Assembly (NCBI GenBank): GCA_011525875.1
Contig: WYBN01000013.1
Location: forward strand, 1 to 64,000
Direction of reading: 5' to 3'
DNA from: Melioribacteraceae bacterium
GTDB lineage: Bacteria > Bacteroidota > Ignavibacteria > Ignavibacteriales > Melioribacteraceae
DNA length: 64,000 bases
Below are positions 46,953 through 56,395 of the stretch, one piece after another. Made by a program: the position numbers and the translations under genes. The number at the start of each line of letters is the position of its first letter. Positions within the stretch are counted from its first letter, which is position 1. Below the pieces are notes generated by a model. It was not told where the DNA came from. It ran no database searches and was given only the letters and a program-made list of their open reading frames with translations.

Positions 46953-48113
46953 ATGAAACGAGTTTTATCTTCATTGATAGTTTTATCAATGATTTTCGGA
47001 TTAGCCGCATTTCAATGTTCATCCACGGAGCTGACAAGTGCAAAATTGTATATCCAGCAGAAGAATTTGCCAAAGGCTAAAGAAGCTTTAGAAAAAGAAA
47101 TTAATAAAAATCCTAAAAGCGACGAAGGACTTTATCTGATGGGTTATATCTACGGAGAAGAAGGCGATATGGCTAAGATGATGAATTACTTCAACAAATC
47201 TTTATCAGTTAGCAACAAATTTTTTCCTGATATAGACAACGCAAAAAAATTTCACTGGCAGAACAGCTTCAATAAAGGAGTTGGGCTATTCAACCGCGCA
47301 ACAAAAGCAGCCGATAAAGACACTAGCAGAATGTATTTCGAAAAATCTGTTCAGGCTTTTAATGATGCAATTTTATGCCAGCCTGATAGTGTAGATTCTT
47401 ACAAGAATTTAACTTACTCTTATTTGAATCTTGGGCAACTTGAAAAAGCCGCAGACCCTCTATTGAAAGTCATCGAAATAAAGAAAGACGCTGATTCTTA
47501 TGCAATATTAGGCGAGATATATTATAACAACGGTATTAATTTGATGAAGAATTACTATGAAGAAAAATCAATTAGCGACAGTCTCAACGCTATGGATTAT
47601 TTTGACAAAACAATCGATCTACTTGAAGAGGCAAGAAAAATACACCCCGATAATTCAGATATACTTGCTATTCTTTCAAATGCTTATATCAATGCAAACA
47701 AACTGGATGTTGCAATGGATACATTCAGCGAAGGAATAAAAAAGGATCCTGCCAACAAATATTACAGATATAATTACGGCGTACTTCTTCTCGGCGCCGA
47801 AAAATATCAAGAAGCTGCTGATCAATTCGTTGAGGCAATTAACCTTGATCCAGACTACACAAATGCGCATTACAATCTTGGCGTTACTTATGTAAAATGG
47901 GGCAGCGACATAAGAGAATCAGCGGTTGATGAGGATGACGAAAGCAAAGAATATCTTGAGAAATTCCGCTTATCTCTCGAACCTTTGAACAAATACGTTG
48001 AAAAGAACCCCGAGGATGGAAAAGTTTGGGATTTATTGGGGAAAGTTTATGCGAACCTCGGAATGAACGAAGAATCGATGAAAGCTTTTGAGAAAGCTGA
48101 TTTATACAGATAA
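46953..48113 (+). CDS. TPR-repeat lipoprotein
   Basis: 386 residues. The start is a lipoprotein-type signal ('VLSSLIVLSMIFGLAAFQCSS'), with the candidate lipidated Cys at residue 22; the -1 Gln is unusual for E. coli but tolerated in Bacteroidota. Then come several tetratricopeptide repeats, e.g. 'LPKAKEALEKEINKNPKSDE', 'VDSYKNLTYSYLNLGQLEKA', 'NAHYNLGVTYVKWG' and 'KVWDLLGKVYANLGMNEESM'. TPRs mediate protein binding, so a periplasmic scaffold in the envelope is likely. AGAGGAG stands before the ATG. It ends at a strong hairpin. Confidence 0.88.
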   Translation: MKRVLSSLIVLSMIFGLAAFQCSSTELTSAKLYIQQKNLPKAKEALEKEINKNPKSDEGLYLMGYIYGEEGDMAKMMNYFNKSLSVSNKFFPDIDNAKKFHWQNSFNKGVGLFNRATKAADKDTSRMYFEKSVQAFNDAILCQPDSVDSYKNLTYSYLNLGQLEKAADPLLKVIEIKKDADSYAILGEIYYNNGINLMKNYYEEKSISDSLNAMDYFDKTIDLLEEARKIHPDNSDILAILSNAYINANKLDVAMDTFSEGIKKDPANKYYRYNYGVLLLGAEKYQEAADQFVEAINLDPDYTNAHYNLGVTYVKWGSDIRESAVDEDDESKEYLEKFRLSLEPLNKYVEKNPEDGKVWDLLGKVYANLGMNEESMKAFEKADLYR

Positions 48114-48133
48114 GAGATAAAAGATTTTTATTA

Positions 48134-48167
48134 GCCCGCTTCCTTTATGTTTATGAAGGAGGCGGGC
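48134..48167 (+). terminator. Strong hairpin, likely terminator
   Basis: GCCCGCTTCCTT (48134-48145) pairs with AAGGAGGCGGGC (48156-48167) over 12 bases with one G-T pair and a ten-base loop. Only ATCATTTT follows, so termination may be partial, leaving the DUF3467 gene connected. Confidence 0.65.
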
Positions 48168-48193
48168 ATCATTTTGAATAAGTTGAGAAAATT

Positions 48194-48517
48194 ATGAACT
48201 CTAAGGATCCTAAATCACAGCAAATTAATATCGAACTCGGCGAGAAAGAAGCCGAAGGCATTTATTCTAATCTAGCTATAATAACTCACTCACCAGCTGA
48301 GTTTATACTTGATTTTACAAGGGTAGTACCGGGCGCTCCAAAAGCTAAAGTACATGCAAGAATTATAACGACACCGCAGCATGCAAAGATGCTGCTTAGG
48401 GCATTGCAGGAAAATATTGAGAAGTTTGAAAACAAATTCGGCGAAATCAAAGTCGAAGGGCAGGCGAACCCTCAATTTGGATTTGCAACTAATCCCAAAA
48501 ACGAAAAAATAAATTAA
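48194..48517 (+). CDS. DUF3467 family protein
   Basis: A 107-residue protein matching DUF3467 by pattern: 'GIYSNLAIITHSPAEFILDF', 'RIITTPQHAKMLLRALQENI'. The family is small, soluble and of unknown function, found in Bacteroidota, Thermotogae and others. No catalytic motif is evident. It stands alone between the TPR gene hairpin and the promoter region of the FecR/CHASE2 unit. Confidence 0.85.
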   Translation: MNSKDPKSQQINIELGEKEAEGIYSNLAIITHSPAEFILDFTRVVPGAPKAKVHARIITTPQHAKMLLRALQENIEKFENKFGEIKVEGQANPQFGFATNPKNEKIN

Positions 48518-48566
48518 TAGCTTTTCAAAACCGAGATTGTTTATTTATAGAATTTTTTCTTGTAAC

Positions 48567-48594
48567 TTGTAGGTGGCTTTGATATATAATTTTG
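48567..48594 (+). promoter_or_regulatory. Promoter candidate ending TAATTTTG
   Basis: TAATTTTG (48587-48594) fits the Bacteroidota -7 element TAnnTTTG; a TTG lies 17 bases upstream (48567-48569), shorter than the usual 19-21. TATAAT (48585-48590) overlaps it. It would serve the four-gene unit starting at 48710. Chance cannot be excluded. Confidence 0.35.
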
Positions 48595-48709
48595 GATATT
48601 TATGCTCACCGTCACGTTTTTTAATCTGATGATTAATATCATGGTTTGACTGAATTATTAGTGATAATTTTCAAGCAATAACTATCAGCAAATTAACAAT
48701 GGAGATAAA

Positions 48710-49861
48710 ATGAAAAAATTTCTATCAATCTTAATAGTACTGCTGCTTTTCTTCTCCGCATTGCCCCGAATGAACGCTCAAAGTTTCAATTTTGGACTAC
48801 AAGTTTTTGAACCGTTACCAGAATTAGATCTCGCTGCATTCATTGTTAATAAAAATTTAAGTGGAACTCCGAGGATTATGCAGATCACGATGACGCCCGG
48901 CATTGATGTTATTCTCGAACTGATAATATGGTGGCGCCCTGCTGAACGTTCAGATTATTATTCGAATCCATTATACCGGTTTACCACACATCCGTTCGTT
49001 TCGAGGGCGGTTTTGTCAAACAATGAGATATCGCAATTTTCTGACATTAATATAAACGAAGATGAAAGCGATGAAGATCAGATTGAGGCGAATCGCGTTA
49101 ATGGGAAGCTCACCGGCGCATATAGAATAATTGCCAGAGCTTACGACATGAACAATGGCGTTTTAGGATCTGCTGAAGCTGAAGCAATTATTTCGAATCC
49201 AACAGTGTCAAGTTTAATTATTTATGAACCTCAAGCTAATGAAGAAGTTGATCCGAATTTACCGTTGCTTGTAAAATGGGGTGGTTTGCAGATGTCGAAT
49301 TCTGCAGCCGTAAATTATCAATTGATCGGTAATGTTCGAGAAAATGCAAATCAATCTCTCGAGGACGCGCTTAATTCCGGCATTCAAGTTATTTTTAACA
49401 ACCCGCCTTCTGCAATCACCGAGCTAAATGTTCAGTTGACTGAAATAGCGGCACGCGGCAGCGAAGCAGTGCTACAGGTAAAAGCCCTTATCGACGCACC
49501 CGGCGGAGCTAATGAATACTACAGCCCAATCGTTAATGTAAAATTCACCAGTACCTCAACAGAAACTGCAGGATTTGGAAATATCGATAATAATGTGATT
49601 AGACTTTTGGGGGAAAATTTATTGAATGAACTTGGAGGCGGCACAACTGGCGATGACGAAGGAACAACTGATTTGACGGGCACAGAAAATGTCCAGCGCA
49701 TTCTTAACATGCTATTAAACGGGCAGATTACTTTTGATCAAATATCAAGTATGACAGATGAAAACGGCAATACGCTAACTCAGGCTGAAGTTGATGCGAT
49801 TCTTAATTATCTGCAGGCGAATCCATCTAGTATAATAAGAATGGAATTTATCGATAACTAA
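48710..49861 (+). CDS. Exported protein of unknown function, first gene of FecR/CHASE2 unit
   Basis: 383 residues with a clear signal peptide ('FLSILIVLLLFFSALPRMNAQ', cleavage near 24). The body is beta-rich; 'PTVSSLIIYEPQANEEVDPNLPL' near 162-185 begins an Ig-like segment of the kind 'YEPxxxxxVDPxxPxLxW'. A Gly/Thr/Asp linker near 305-320 leads to a C-terminal helical piece ('NVQRILNMLLNGQITFDQIS'). I do not recognise the family. It is followed 18 bases later by the FecR-domain gene and so probably works with it in the periplasm or on the surface. Confidence 0.8.
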   Translation: MKKFLSILIVLLLFFSALPRMNAQSFNFGLQVFEPLPELDLAAFIVNKNLSGTPRIMQITMTPGIDVILELIIWWRPAERSDYYSNPLYRFTTHPFVSRAVLSNNEISQFSDININEDESDEDQIEANRVNGKLTGAYRIIARAYDMNNGVLGSAEAEAIISNPTVSSLIIYEPQANEEVDPNLPLLVKWGGLQMSNSAAVNYQLIGNVRENANQSLEDALNSGIQVIFNNPPSAITELNVQLTEIAARGSEAVLQVKALIDAPGGANEYYSPIVNVKFTSTSTETAGFGNIDNNVIRLLGENLLNELGGGTTGDDEGTTDLTGTENVQRILNMLLNGQITFDQISSMTDENGNTLTQAEVDAILNYLQANPSSIIRMEFIDN

Positions 49862-49879
49862 AATTACTAAAGGTGAAAT

Positions 49880-50605
49880 ATGAAATTACTTCTAATATGT
49901 ATTTGTTTGATTTCTTTTACAGCCGTGGCTGGCAACGAGAAAAATCAGCCTTCCGACGAGAAGAAACCAACACCTGTTGCTTTGGTAAAGAAAATTGTTA
50001 AAGATGTTAAGTATAAAGAATCAGACGAATCCGATTGGGAAATTGCCAAAACGGGCGAACCCCTCTTCGACGGCGGTCTGGTTAAAACCGGCACCAAATC
50101 ATTGGCTCTAGTTCTTTTCATCGACGGTTCAGGATTACTTCGTGTCCGCGAAAACAGCATCCTGAATATTTACGGAGATAGAGATGGCAAAACACTGAAT
50201 AAAAACGCATTTCTCGAGAAAGGATTGGTTGGATTTGAAGTCTCGAAACAAGAAGACGAGGAGTTTAAATTTACTACCCCTACTATGGTTGCTTCGATCA
50301 GAGGAACTTCCGGGGCGCTTGGGCATGAAGAAGGTGAGGGCGGCGACGAAAATCAGTGTGACGGTATTTCAACATTAATTCTCAACGAAGGGGATGTAGA
50401 TTATCAAACTAACTGCGGAGACCAAGGCTCCGGTTCAGTTGGCGGCGGTGGATTTGTTCAGATAGACGGCGACGGCAATATTAATACTGGTGATAATAGC
50501 AACGATCAAGAAGACATCTTGAATCAAACTTCAAGCATCGACACAAAGATTTTGAGATTACAGGTTGAAGAAGGTCTATTAGAAATTGAATACGAACCTG
50601 AATAA
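49880..50605 (+). CDS. FecR-domain exported protein
   Basis: 241 residues with a signal peptide ('LLLICICLISFTAVAG', cleavage near 18). The FecR domain (about 30-140) shows 'KTGEPLFDGGLVKTGTKSLA', 'DGSGLLRVRENSILNIYG' and 'EFKFTTPTMVASIRGTSGAL'; the last is the family's hallmark 'TPTxxAxVRGT' strand. Classical FecR is an anti-sigma regulator with a membrane anchor; this one has no inner-membrane helix after the signal and no sigma factor nearby, so it is of the exported, FecR-only type. Gly/Asn/Asp-rich linkers follow. Operon place between an unknown exported protein and a barrel protein suggests a periplasmic ligand or sensor part. Confidence 0.87.
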   Translation: MKLLLICICLISFTAVAGNEKNQPSDEKKPTPVALVKKIVKDVKYKESDESDWEIAKTGEPLFDGGLVKTGTKSLALVLFIDGSGLLRVRENSILNIYGDRDGKTLNKNAFLEKGLVGFEVSKQEDEEFKFTTPTMVASIRGTSGALGHEEGEGGDENQCDGISTLILNEGDVDYQTNCGDQGSGSVGGGGFVQIDGDGNINTGDNSNDQEDILNQTSSIDTKILRLQVEEGLLEIEYEPE

Positions 50606-50655
50606 ATTGATTAAATAAATAAGTAACTATGCCAGCATTATAAGGGAGAAAACCT

Positions 50656-53058
50656 ATGCGAATAAATATACATTTTAGTTTAATCTTTACGGCTGCAGTT
50701 ATATTAGTTAATGTAAATAATCACGCTCAGGTCAGCAATTCGATTGCGTCAGTAGAATTCGGCGCTGCTTTAGAAAATAACTCTGTTCAAGTTTCTGCTG
50801 AAATGCTTCCAGTAACCGGGATAGCTAAAGTTCAGATTGCCTACCGCGCCTTCGAAGAAAGCGAGTTTAAAATTAATGAAATGGAACTGATCGGGAATAC
50901 CGCCTATTTCACAATACCTTCAGAGGCTGTAAAACTTCCTGCCATCACGTATTATTTTATAGTTACTTTCACATCGGGGGAATATGAAACTTATCCTCTT
51001 GGAATTGAACAAGGGGAAAATATACCGCTCGAACTCACTGTGCTTGCAACATCGCCAAAGGACAAGGAAATTTTAATCTTAAGCCCGTCGCCCGGCGAAT
51101 TAGTTGATATCAAAAAATTATTTTTAACAATATCGCTCATAAAAGCAAGCGACGGAGTTGATGTATCAAAAACAAAAATCTTTTTGAATAACCAAGATAT
51201 AACGGATAAGTGTTTGTTTGCCGGCGACGTAATTCTTTTTTACGGAGAAAATTTCCCCGATGTTGTTTCTTTGGGTCAGCAGAGCCTCCGGGTAGAATTA
51301 TACGATTCGGAAGGAAAATTTTACCACTCAACAATTTCAACTTTTACATCAACGAAATCTTCAACATTAAAACTTGCCGAAACAAGGTTTGATTACAACG
51401 GATCAATAAAAGCAGAATCGCGAAATCAAAAATTCAGCGGAGTGAGTGAATGGTTTAATAATATCGGTATAAGAGCAAGCAGCAAGTATGAGGACTTTGC
51501 GGCAAGAGGATATTTATATGTAACATCGGAAGAAAAAAAATATCTTCAGCCTCAAAACAGATTTTCTGCCACTGTGGAGTATTCCGATATTGCAAAAGTT
51601 GAAGGCGGCGATATTTATCCGGTTTATCCAGATTTAATTTTGAGCGGAAAAAGAGTACGAGGATTCAACGGCGAAATCAACTCAGGCTATTTTAATATTC
51701 AAGCCACATTCGGCGAGACGAGGCGGGATGTAGAAGGGAAATTAGTTGAAACTTACAGCAGGGAAACTGCTCCGCTTAGTTCTAATGTAATAGAAATTGA
51801 CTCTGCCCTCTATGGACAGCCTTATGGAAAAGTTGAACTCGGCACTTTCAGCAGACAATTGTTCGCAATCCGCCCTTCATTTGGTACAGGTAGAACTTTC
51901 CAATTAGGTTTTACTTATCTTCATTCAAAAGACGATTATAATTCTATTGAATTCGGCAGCAAGCCCAAAGAAAATTTGGTTGTAGGCAGCGATCTTAAAT
52001 TTGCCATTGACGACCAGCGGATAGTTTTCCGGGGGCAGGCTGCGGTTAGTCTTAACAATTCGGATATCTCAACAGGGGATTTAACAGACGAACAGATTGA
52101 TTCAATATTTACTGGAAGCGGAGGCTCTTCACTTGGAGATGATGCAGAAAGTTTCAAAGATTTAAAAAAGTTGGTTAGTAAATTCATTACATTTAATCAA
52201 TTCATCGGGCCTGTAAATCCGGAAAAACTTGCATCTGCTGCGGGCGAAGCTGAACTGCAATTAAATTATTTTAATAATAATTTGAGAGCATCATATATAT
52301 ACCGAGGAAATGATTACAAATCTTTTGGTCAAGATTATGTGAGAACGGACGTAAAAGGTATAAACATTTCGGATCGTGTGAGGCTGATGCAAAACCAACT
52401 TTTCCTTAGTCTTTCTTATGAAAAACTTCTTGATAACCTTCAAAACACAAAGTATGCGACTACTGGGTACCAGACAATTAATACATCGGTTTCATATTTT
52501 CCGAGGACGGATTTCCCGGGTATTACAGTCGGTTATACACGATACGATAATCAAAATGATATTGAAGCCGGCAGCATAAATGAAGCGTTTATGGTCGATA
52601 ATTATACAAACAGATTTTTTACAAGGTTAAATTATAATTTTGAATGGGGAGTCAAGCATAATTCTATATTGAACATTGCAACAAGCTCCCGCATTGATGA
52701 CGCCATAAACGGAACAGATGCAAAATATACATCTGTCTCACTAAATTTAAATTCTTATTGGACGCGCGATCTTAGCAGCAATTTGTATTTGATTACATAT
52801 AACAGCGAGATCAGCGCTCAGCCTTTTAACTATACAACAATAGCGCTTGGAGGCAGATACAAATTGCTTCAAGACCAGCTTAATGTTGCGCTCAATATAA
52901 GCCCAAGCTTTGGTGATTTCGAAAGGCTTTCTGTTGAGCTTTTAAGCGAGTATCTCGTTATTCAAAATTTAAGATTGACCTTCCAGTTCAGATATTATAA
53001 TTATCCAAATATATCAAGCGATTCCGTTGCTGGCATGATATTACGCTGGAATTTTTAA
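50656..53058 (+). CDS. Large outer-membrane beta-barrel-like protein of unknown function
   Basis: 800 residues. A signal peptide ('HFSLIFTAAVILVNVNNHAQ', cleavage near 25) is followed by an N-terminal Ig-like part (about 30-240). From about residue 250 to the end the pattern is alternating hydrophobic/polar strands with aromatic girdles, and the last residue is Phe ('GMILRWNF'), as in outer-membrane barrels assembled by BAM. A Gly/Ser/Asp loop near 490-500 would be extracellular or periplasmic. There is no plug domain or TonB box, so it is not a classical receptor. It lies 50 bases after the FecR gene and four before the cyclase gene, so its transcription with a signalling enzyme is clear. 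Confidence 0.75.
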   Translation: MRINIHFSLIFTAAVILVNVNNHAQVSNSIASVEFGAALENNSVQVSAEMLPVTGIAKVQIAYRAFEESEFKINEMELIGNTAYFTIPSEAVKLPAITYYFIVTFTSGEYETYPLGIEQGENIPLELTVLATSPKDKEILILSPSPGELVDIKKLFLTISLIKASDGVDVSKTKIFLNNQDITDKCLFAGDVILFYGENFPDVVSLGQQSLRVELYDSEGKFYHSTISTFTSTKSSTLKLAETRFDYNGSIKAESRNQKFSGVSEWFNNIGIRASSKYEDFAARGYLYVTSEEKKYLQPQNRFSATVEYSDIAKVEGGDIYPVYPDLILSGKRVRGFNGEINSGYFNIQATFGETRRDVEGKLVETYSRETAPLSSNVIEIDSALYGQPYGKVELGTFSRQLFAIRPSFGTGRTFQLGFTYLHSKDDYNSIEFGSKPKENLVVGSDLKFAIDDQRIVFRGQAAVSLNNSDISTGDLTDEQIDSIFTGSGGSSLGDDAESFKDLKKLVSKFITFNQFIGPVNPEKLASAAGEAELQLNYFNNNLRASYIYRGNDYKSFGQDYVRTDVKGINISDRVRLMQNQLFLSLSYEKLLDNLQNTKYATTGYQTINTSVSYFPRTDFPGITVGYTRYDNQNDIEAGSINEAFMVDNYTNRFFTRLNYNFEWGVKHNSILNIATSSRIDDAINGTDAKYTSVSLNLNSYWTRDLSSNLYLITYNSEISAQPFNYTTIALGGRYKLLQDQLNVALNISPSFGDFERLSVELLSEYLVIQNLRLTFQFRYYNYPNISSDSVAGMILRWNF

Positions 53059-53062
53059 GGAC

Positions 53063-55309
53063 ATGTTATCATTAAAGAAATTAAAACCGCAGCTGCAGAA
53101 ACTATTTTTATTTCTTGCAGTTGCGGTTTTAACCATAACTCTTTCCCAGGATATTCTTTTCACTCTTGCACCGCTAAAAAATCTGGATTTAAAATTAATT
53201 GACGATAGATTCGTTCACCGAGGCGAAATAGATATAAAGGATTCGGCTGATGTAATAATTCTTGAAGTTACACAGGAAAGTTACAACCTTATACCAGATT
53301 CTTTGAGAGTTTGGCCCTGGCCCCGGTCAATTTTCTCGAAAGTAATTGAAAATTTGATGAACGCTGGCGCAAAAGCAGTTGGTATAGACTTCGTTATGTC
53401 CGACCCCGACCGTTTATCGCCTGCCAATGACAGCATGCTCATTAATACTATTAGAAAACATGGAAGCGTTGTAGTCGCTGGCAAAACAAGTATCAGAGAA
53501 GCAGCGCGGCTTGCTTATTCAGAAGTAACATACGAAATGGTTCAATACAGAGATACGACATACGAAGACCAGAAAATCAATTTCAATAATATATTTTTCA
53601 ATGCCGACAGTTCAATAGGTATCGTTCAAGTACCCGTTGATTACGACAATGTCAACCGCAGATATAATCCGATGGTGGTTAGCACCCGTGCCGGAAATAA
53701 CCTTCCGTCGTTCGGGTTTGCTCTGCTAAATAAGTATTATAATCTTTCCCAGAGAACTGTTGTTAAGAGAGAAGAAAATGATTTTATTTTTGCGGAGAAG
53801 AAGATACCGAGATTTGACAAACAATCTATGCTAGTAAATTTTTACGGAGCCGATGGGACTTTTCCACGGGTTGAATTTGCTCACGTTCTTGACGACTCCG
53901 AATTTTTGACGCAGGAAGAAATTGATTTGGACGCTGAGATAAACTATTGGGAAGATCCCGATATCGGCTTACTGTACAGTGGAATTTTTGAAAACAAAGT
54001 AGTGATTATCGGTTCCACTCTGCCGGAGGATAAAGATTATTTTAACATTCCATTTAGTAAAGGCGGCGTTCAGGGAAGAAACTTATTATACGGAGTTGAA
54101 TACCACGCCAACGTAATCCAAAATGTTATATGGGATTCGTTCCTTTACAAGCAGAGCCGCTTTTCCGAAATAATTTTTTTGATTTTGATTGTCTTTGTAA
54201 CTTTCTTCGGATCTAACTCCGTAAAACAAATTAAAGTTAAATATCAATTGCTTACGGAAGTGATAAATTTTTTCCTTGTTGTTGTACTAATATATTTGAT
54301 CTACTTTCTCGGATTTTATTTATTCGCAAATTATAATTATGTCATCTCAATTGTCAGCCCAGTAATTGCTGTTGTTCTGGCATATTTCAGCAGTACAGCT
54401 TTCCACCTCTTAAAAGAGCGTTCACAAAACAAGATGATCAGAGGAATGTTCAGCACTTATGTCTCTAAGGACTTAGTGAACGAACTTCTGCAAAATCCAG
54501 ACAAACTTAAACTCGGAGGAGAAAAGCGGAACCTTTCAATCATGTTCAGCGATATTGCCGGGTTCACTACAATTTCCGAGAAGATGACGCCCGAAGGGCT
54601 GGTTGACTTCATTAACGCTTATTTAACCGAAATGACAGGTATAGTCATCAGGAACAAGGGCACTCTCGATAAATATCTTGGTGATGCAATAATGGCTTTC
54701 TGGGGTGCGCCTATATCAATTAAAGAGCACGAATATCTTGCATGTTTAACAGCGGTTGAAATGCAAAAACGATTAATTGAAATGCGGAAGGAGTGGAATC
54801 TTTCCGAAGATACAAATTTGAGCATAAGAATTGGGATAAACAGCGGAGACGTTGTTGTTGGCAACATCGGCGGTCAGAATAGATTTGATTATACGGTTAT
54901 GGGTGATAATGTTAACCTTGCTTCGCGCCTTGAAGGGGCAAATAAGATGTATGGTTCGGGAATTATGATAAGTGAAAATACCTTTGCCGCCGTGAAGGAA
55001 AAAATATTTGTTAGAGAGCTGGACAATATTCGCGTGAAAGGGAAAATTAAACCGACCAAGGTTTACGAGCTGATTGACATAATTGATGATTCAAGAAATC
55101 AAGAATATTCATGGATTGGAATTTATGATAAAGCGATATCCGAATATAAATCAAGAAACTTCGAAAGTTCTAAAAAATTATTCAGCGATGTACTTTCAAT
55201 TAAACCAGATGATGAAACTGCAAAGTTATATATAGAGAGATGTGCAGCTTATATTGCTAATCCGCCTGATGATGATTGGGACGGCGTATTTGTAATGAAG
55301 ACCAAGTAA
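53063..55309 (+). CDS. CHASE2-domain class III adenylate cyclase
   Basis: 748 residues. An N-terminal membrane helix (about 13-35) leads to an extracytoplasmic CHASE2 sensor domain (about 38-360; 'RVWPWPRSIFSKVIENLMNA', 'AVGIDFVMSDPD'), three membrane helices (about 365-450) and a cytoplasmic class III cyclase domain (about 485-680). Catalytic residues are present: metal-binding D497 and D541 (in FSDIAGFT and KYLGDAIMAFWGAP), purine-selecting K537 and D609 (adenine type, so cAMP), and N618/R622 in 'VNLASRLEG'. A TPR-like tail ends the protein. It should turn an envelope signal into cAMP. Last gene of the 48710-55309 unit; its stop abuts the stop of the opposite-strand permease gene. Confidence 0.93.
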   Translation: MLSLKKLKPQLQKLFLFLAVAVLTITLSQDILFTLAPLKNLDLKLIDDRFVHRGEIDIKDSADVIILEVTQESYNLIPDSLRVWPWPRSIFSKVIENLMNAGAKAVGIDFVMSDPDRLSPANDSMLINTIRKHGSVVVAGKTSIREAARLAYSEVTYEMVQYRDTTYEDQKINFNNIFFNADSSIGIVQVPVDYDNVNRRYNPMVVSTRAGNNLPSFGFALLNKYYNLSQRTVVKREENDFIFAEKKIPRFDKQSMLVNFYGADGTFPRVEFAHVLDDSEFLTQEEIDLDAEINYWEDPDIGLLYSGIFENKVVIIGSTLPEDKDYFNIPFSKGGVQGRNLLYGVEYHANVIQNVIWDSFLYKQSRFSEIIFLILIVFVTFFGSNSVKQIKVKYQLLTEVINFFLVVVLIYLIYFLGFYLFANYNYVISIVSPVIAVVLAYFSSTAFHLLKERSQNKMIRGMFSTYVSKDLVNELLQNPDKLKLGGEKRNLSIMFSDIAGFTTISEKMTPEGLVDFINAYLTEMTGIVIRNKGTLDKYLGDAIMAFWGAPISIKEHEYLACLTAVEMQKRLIEMRKEWNLSEDTNLSIRIGINSGDVVVGNIGGQNRFDYTVMGDNVNLASRLEGANKMYGSGIMISENTFAAVKEKIFVRELDNIRVKGKIKPTKVYELIDIIDDSRNQEYSWIGIYDKAISEYKSRNFESSKKLFSDVLSIKPDDETAKLYIERCAAYIANPPDDDWDGVFVMKTK

Positions 55310-56395
55310 TTATTTCCTTGCCCTTACAAGGTTTATCAGCGCTGCCGAAAAGAACAAAATATTTGCGAACCAAGCGGTAAGAATCGGATTCATAACGCCG
55401 TTCTTACCGAATGCCTGGCTGATATTCATAAAGACCAAATAAATAAATGTAATTAACAGGTTAATGCCAAATTGAACTGCTAAGCCTCCTTTACGTTTAT
55501 TAGCAGATATTGGAAGTCCAAAAAGTACGGTTATTATTGAAGCGAATGAAAATGCAATGCGGGAATGATATTCAATTAATATTCTCGTCGGATCATTACC
55601 AGAGCTTAATTGGCTATCGGCATAATCTTTTAATTCGGTTAGATTCATTTCGGGATTTCTTCTCTGCTTCTCGATAATTTGATCAGGAGTAAAAGACAAA
55701 TCCTTCACTTCGAGAGCTGAAAACCTTTCAATATTTTCCGTGGAGTTGTCGAAATATCTTCTAACACCGTCAAATAAAGACCACTTTCCGGATAACGAAT
55801 CATATCTCATTCTAGCTGCATCAATACGCGCTGTAATTTTGGTTATTTCATCCGGGTTAAAATCTTGAATGCTTATACGGTAAGCTTGTTCCGTATTTGC
55901 ACTGTATGAACCTATACTGACAATCCTTGTTTTGCTGTCCTGAAAAATAATATTGCTTCCTGATCGCGCTATTCCTTTATTCATATACGTCCGTTCGATA
56001 AACACTTTATGTTCATTTGCTAGGGGAACAACATATCCTCCGAAATAAATCGAGAGCAAACTAATAAGCATAGCGATGAACAAGAAGGGAAGCATATAAC
56101 GATATAGGCTTACCCCGCTGGCTTTAATAGCCGTCAATTCATTTAGGTTAGACATCTTTCCTGCCACAAAAAGACTGGCGAGCAAAACGGAAACCGGAAT
56201 CATCAAGCGCATCATTTCCGGAATAAACACAATATAATATTGTACAATCACATTTGTTGGCACATTCTCGTCGATAAAATCGTCGAGATTTTCCATCATA
56301 TCAATAATTACGAAGATTAGAACAAACGCTAATAACCCGAAAAGTATTGTTTGAACAAACTGTTTAATTAAATATTTATCAATAATTCTGATCAT
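55310..56395 (-). CDS. lptG: LptF/LptG family permease (LptG-like)
   Basis: A 361-residue inner-membrane protein with three helices at each end and a large periplasmic jellyroll-like middle (about 120-260), the layout of LptF/LptG. 'DKYLIKQFVQTILFGLLAFV', 'TAIKASGVSLYRYMLPFL' (coupling helix) and 'NKRKGGLAVQFGINLLI' are family marks. With LptB and the partner it extracts LPS from the inner membrane toward the outer membrane. Length and end resemble LptG more than LptF; the split is tentative. It overlaps the partner gene by 17 bases. Confidence 0.88.
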   Translation of the reverse strand: MIRIIDKYLIKQFVQTILFGLLAFVLIFVIIDMMENLDDFIDENVPTNVIVQYYIVFIPEMMRLMIPVSVLLASLFVAGKMSNLNELTAIKASGVSLYRYMLPFLFIAMLISLLSIYFGGYVVPLANEHKVFIERTYMNKGIARSGSNIIFQDSKTRIVSIGSYSANTEQAYRISIQDFNPDEITKITARIDAARMRYDSLSGKWSLFDGVRRYFDNSTENIERFSALEVKDLSFTPDQIIEKQRRNPEMNLTELKDYADSQLSSGNDPTRILIEYHSRIAFSFASIITVLFGLPISANKRKGGLAVQFGINLLITFIYLVFMNISQAFGKNGVMNPILTAWFANILFFSAALINLVRARK

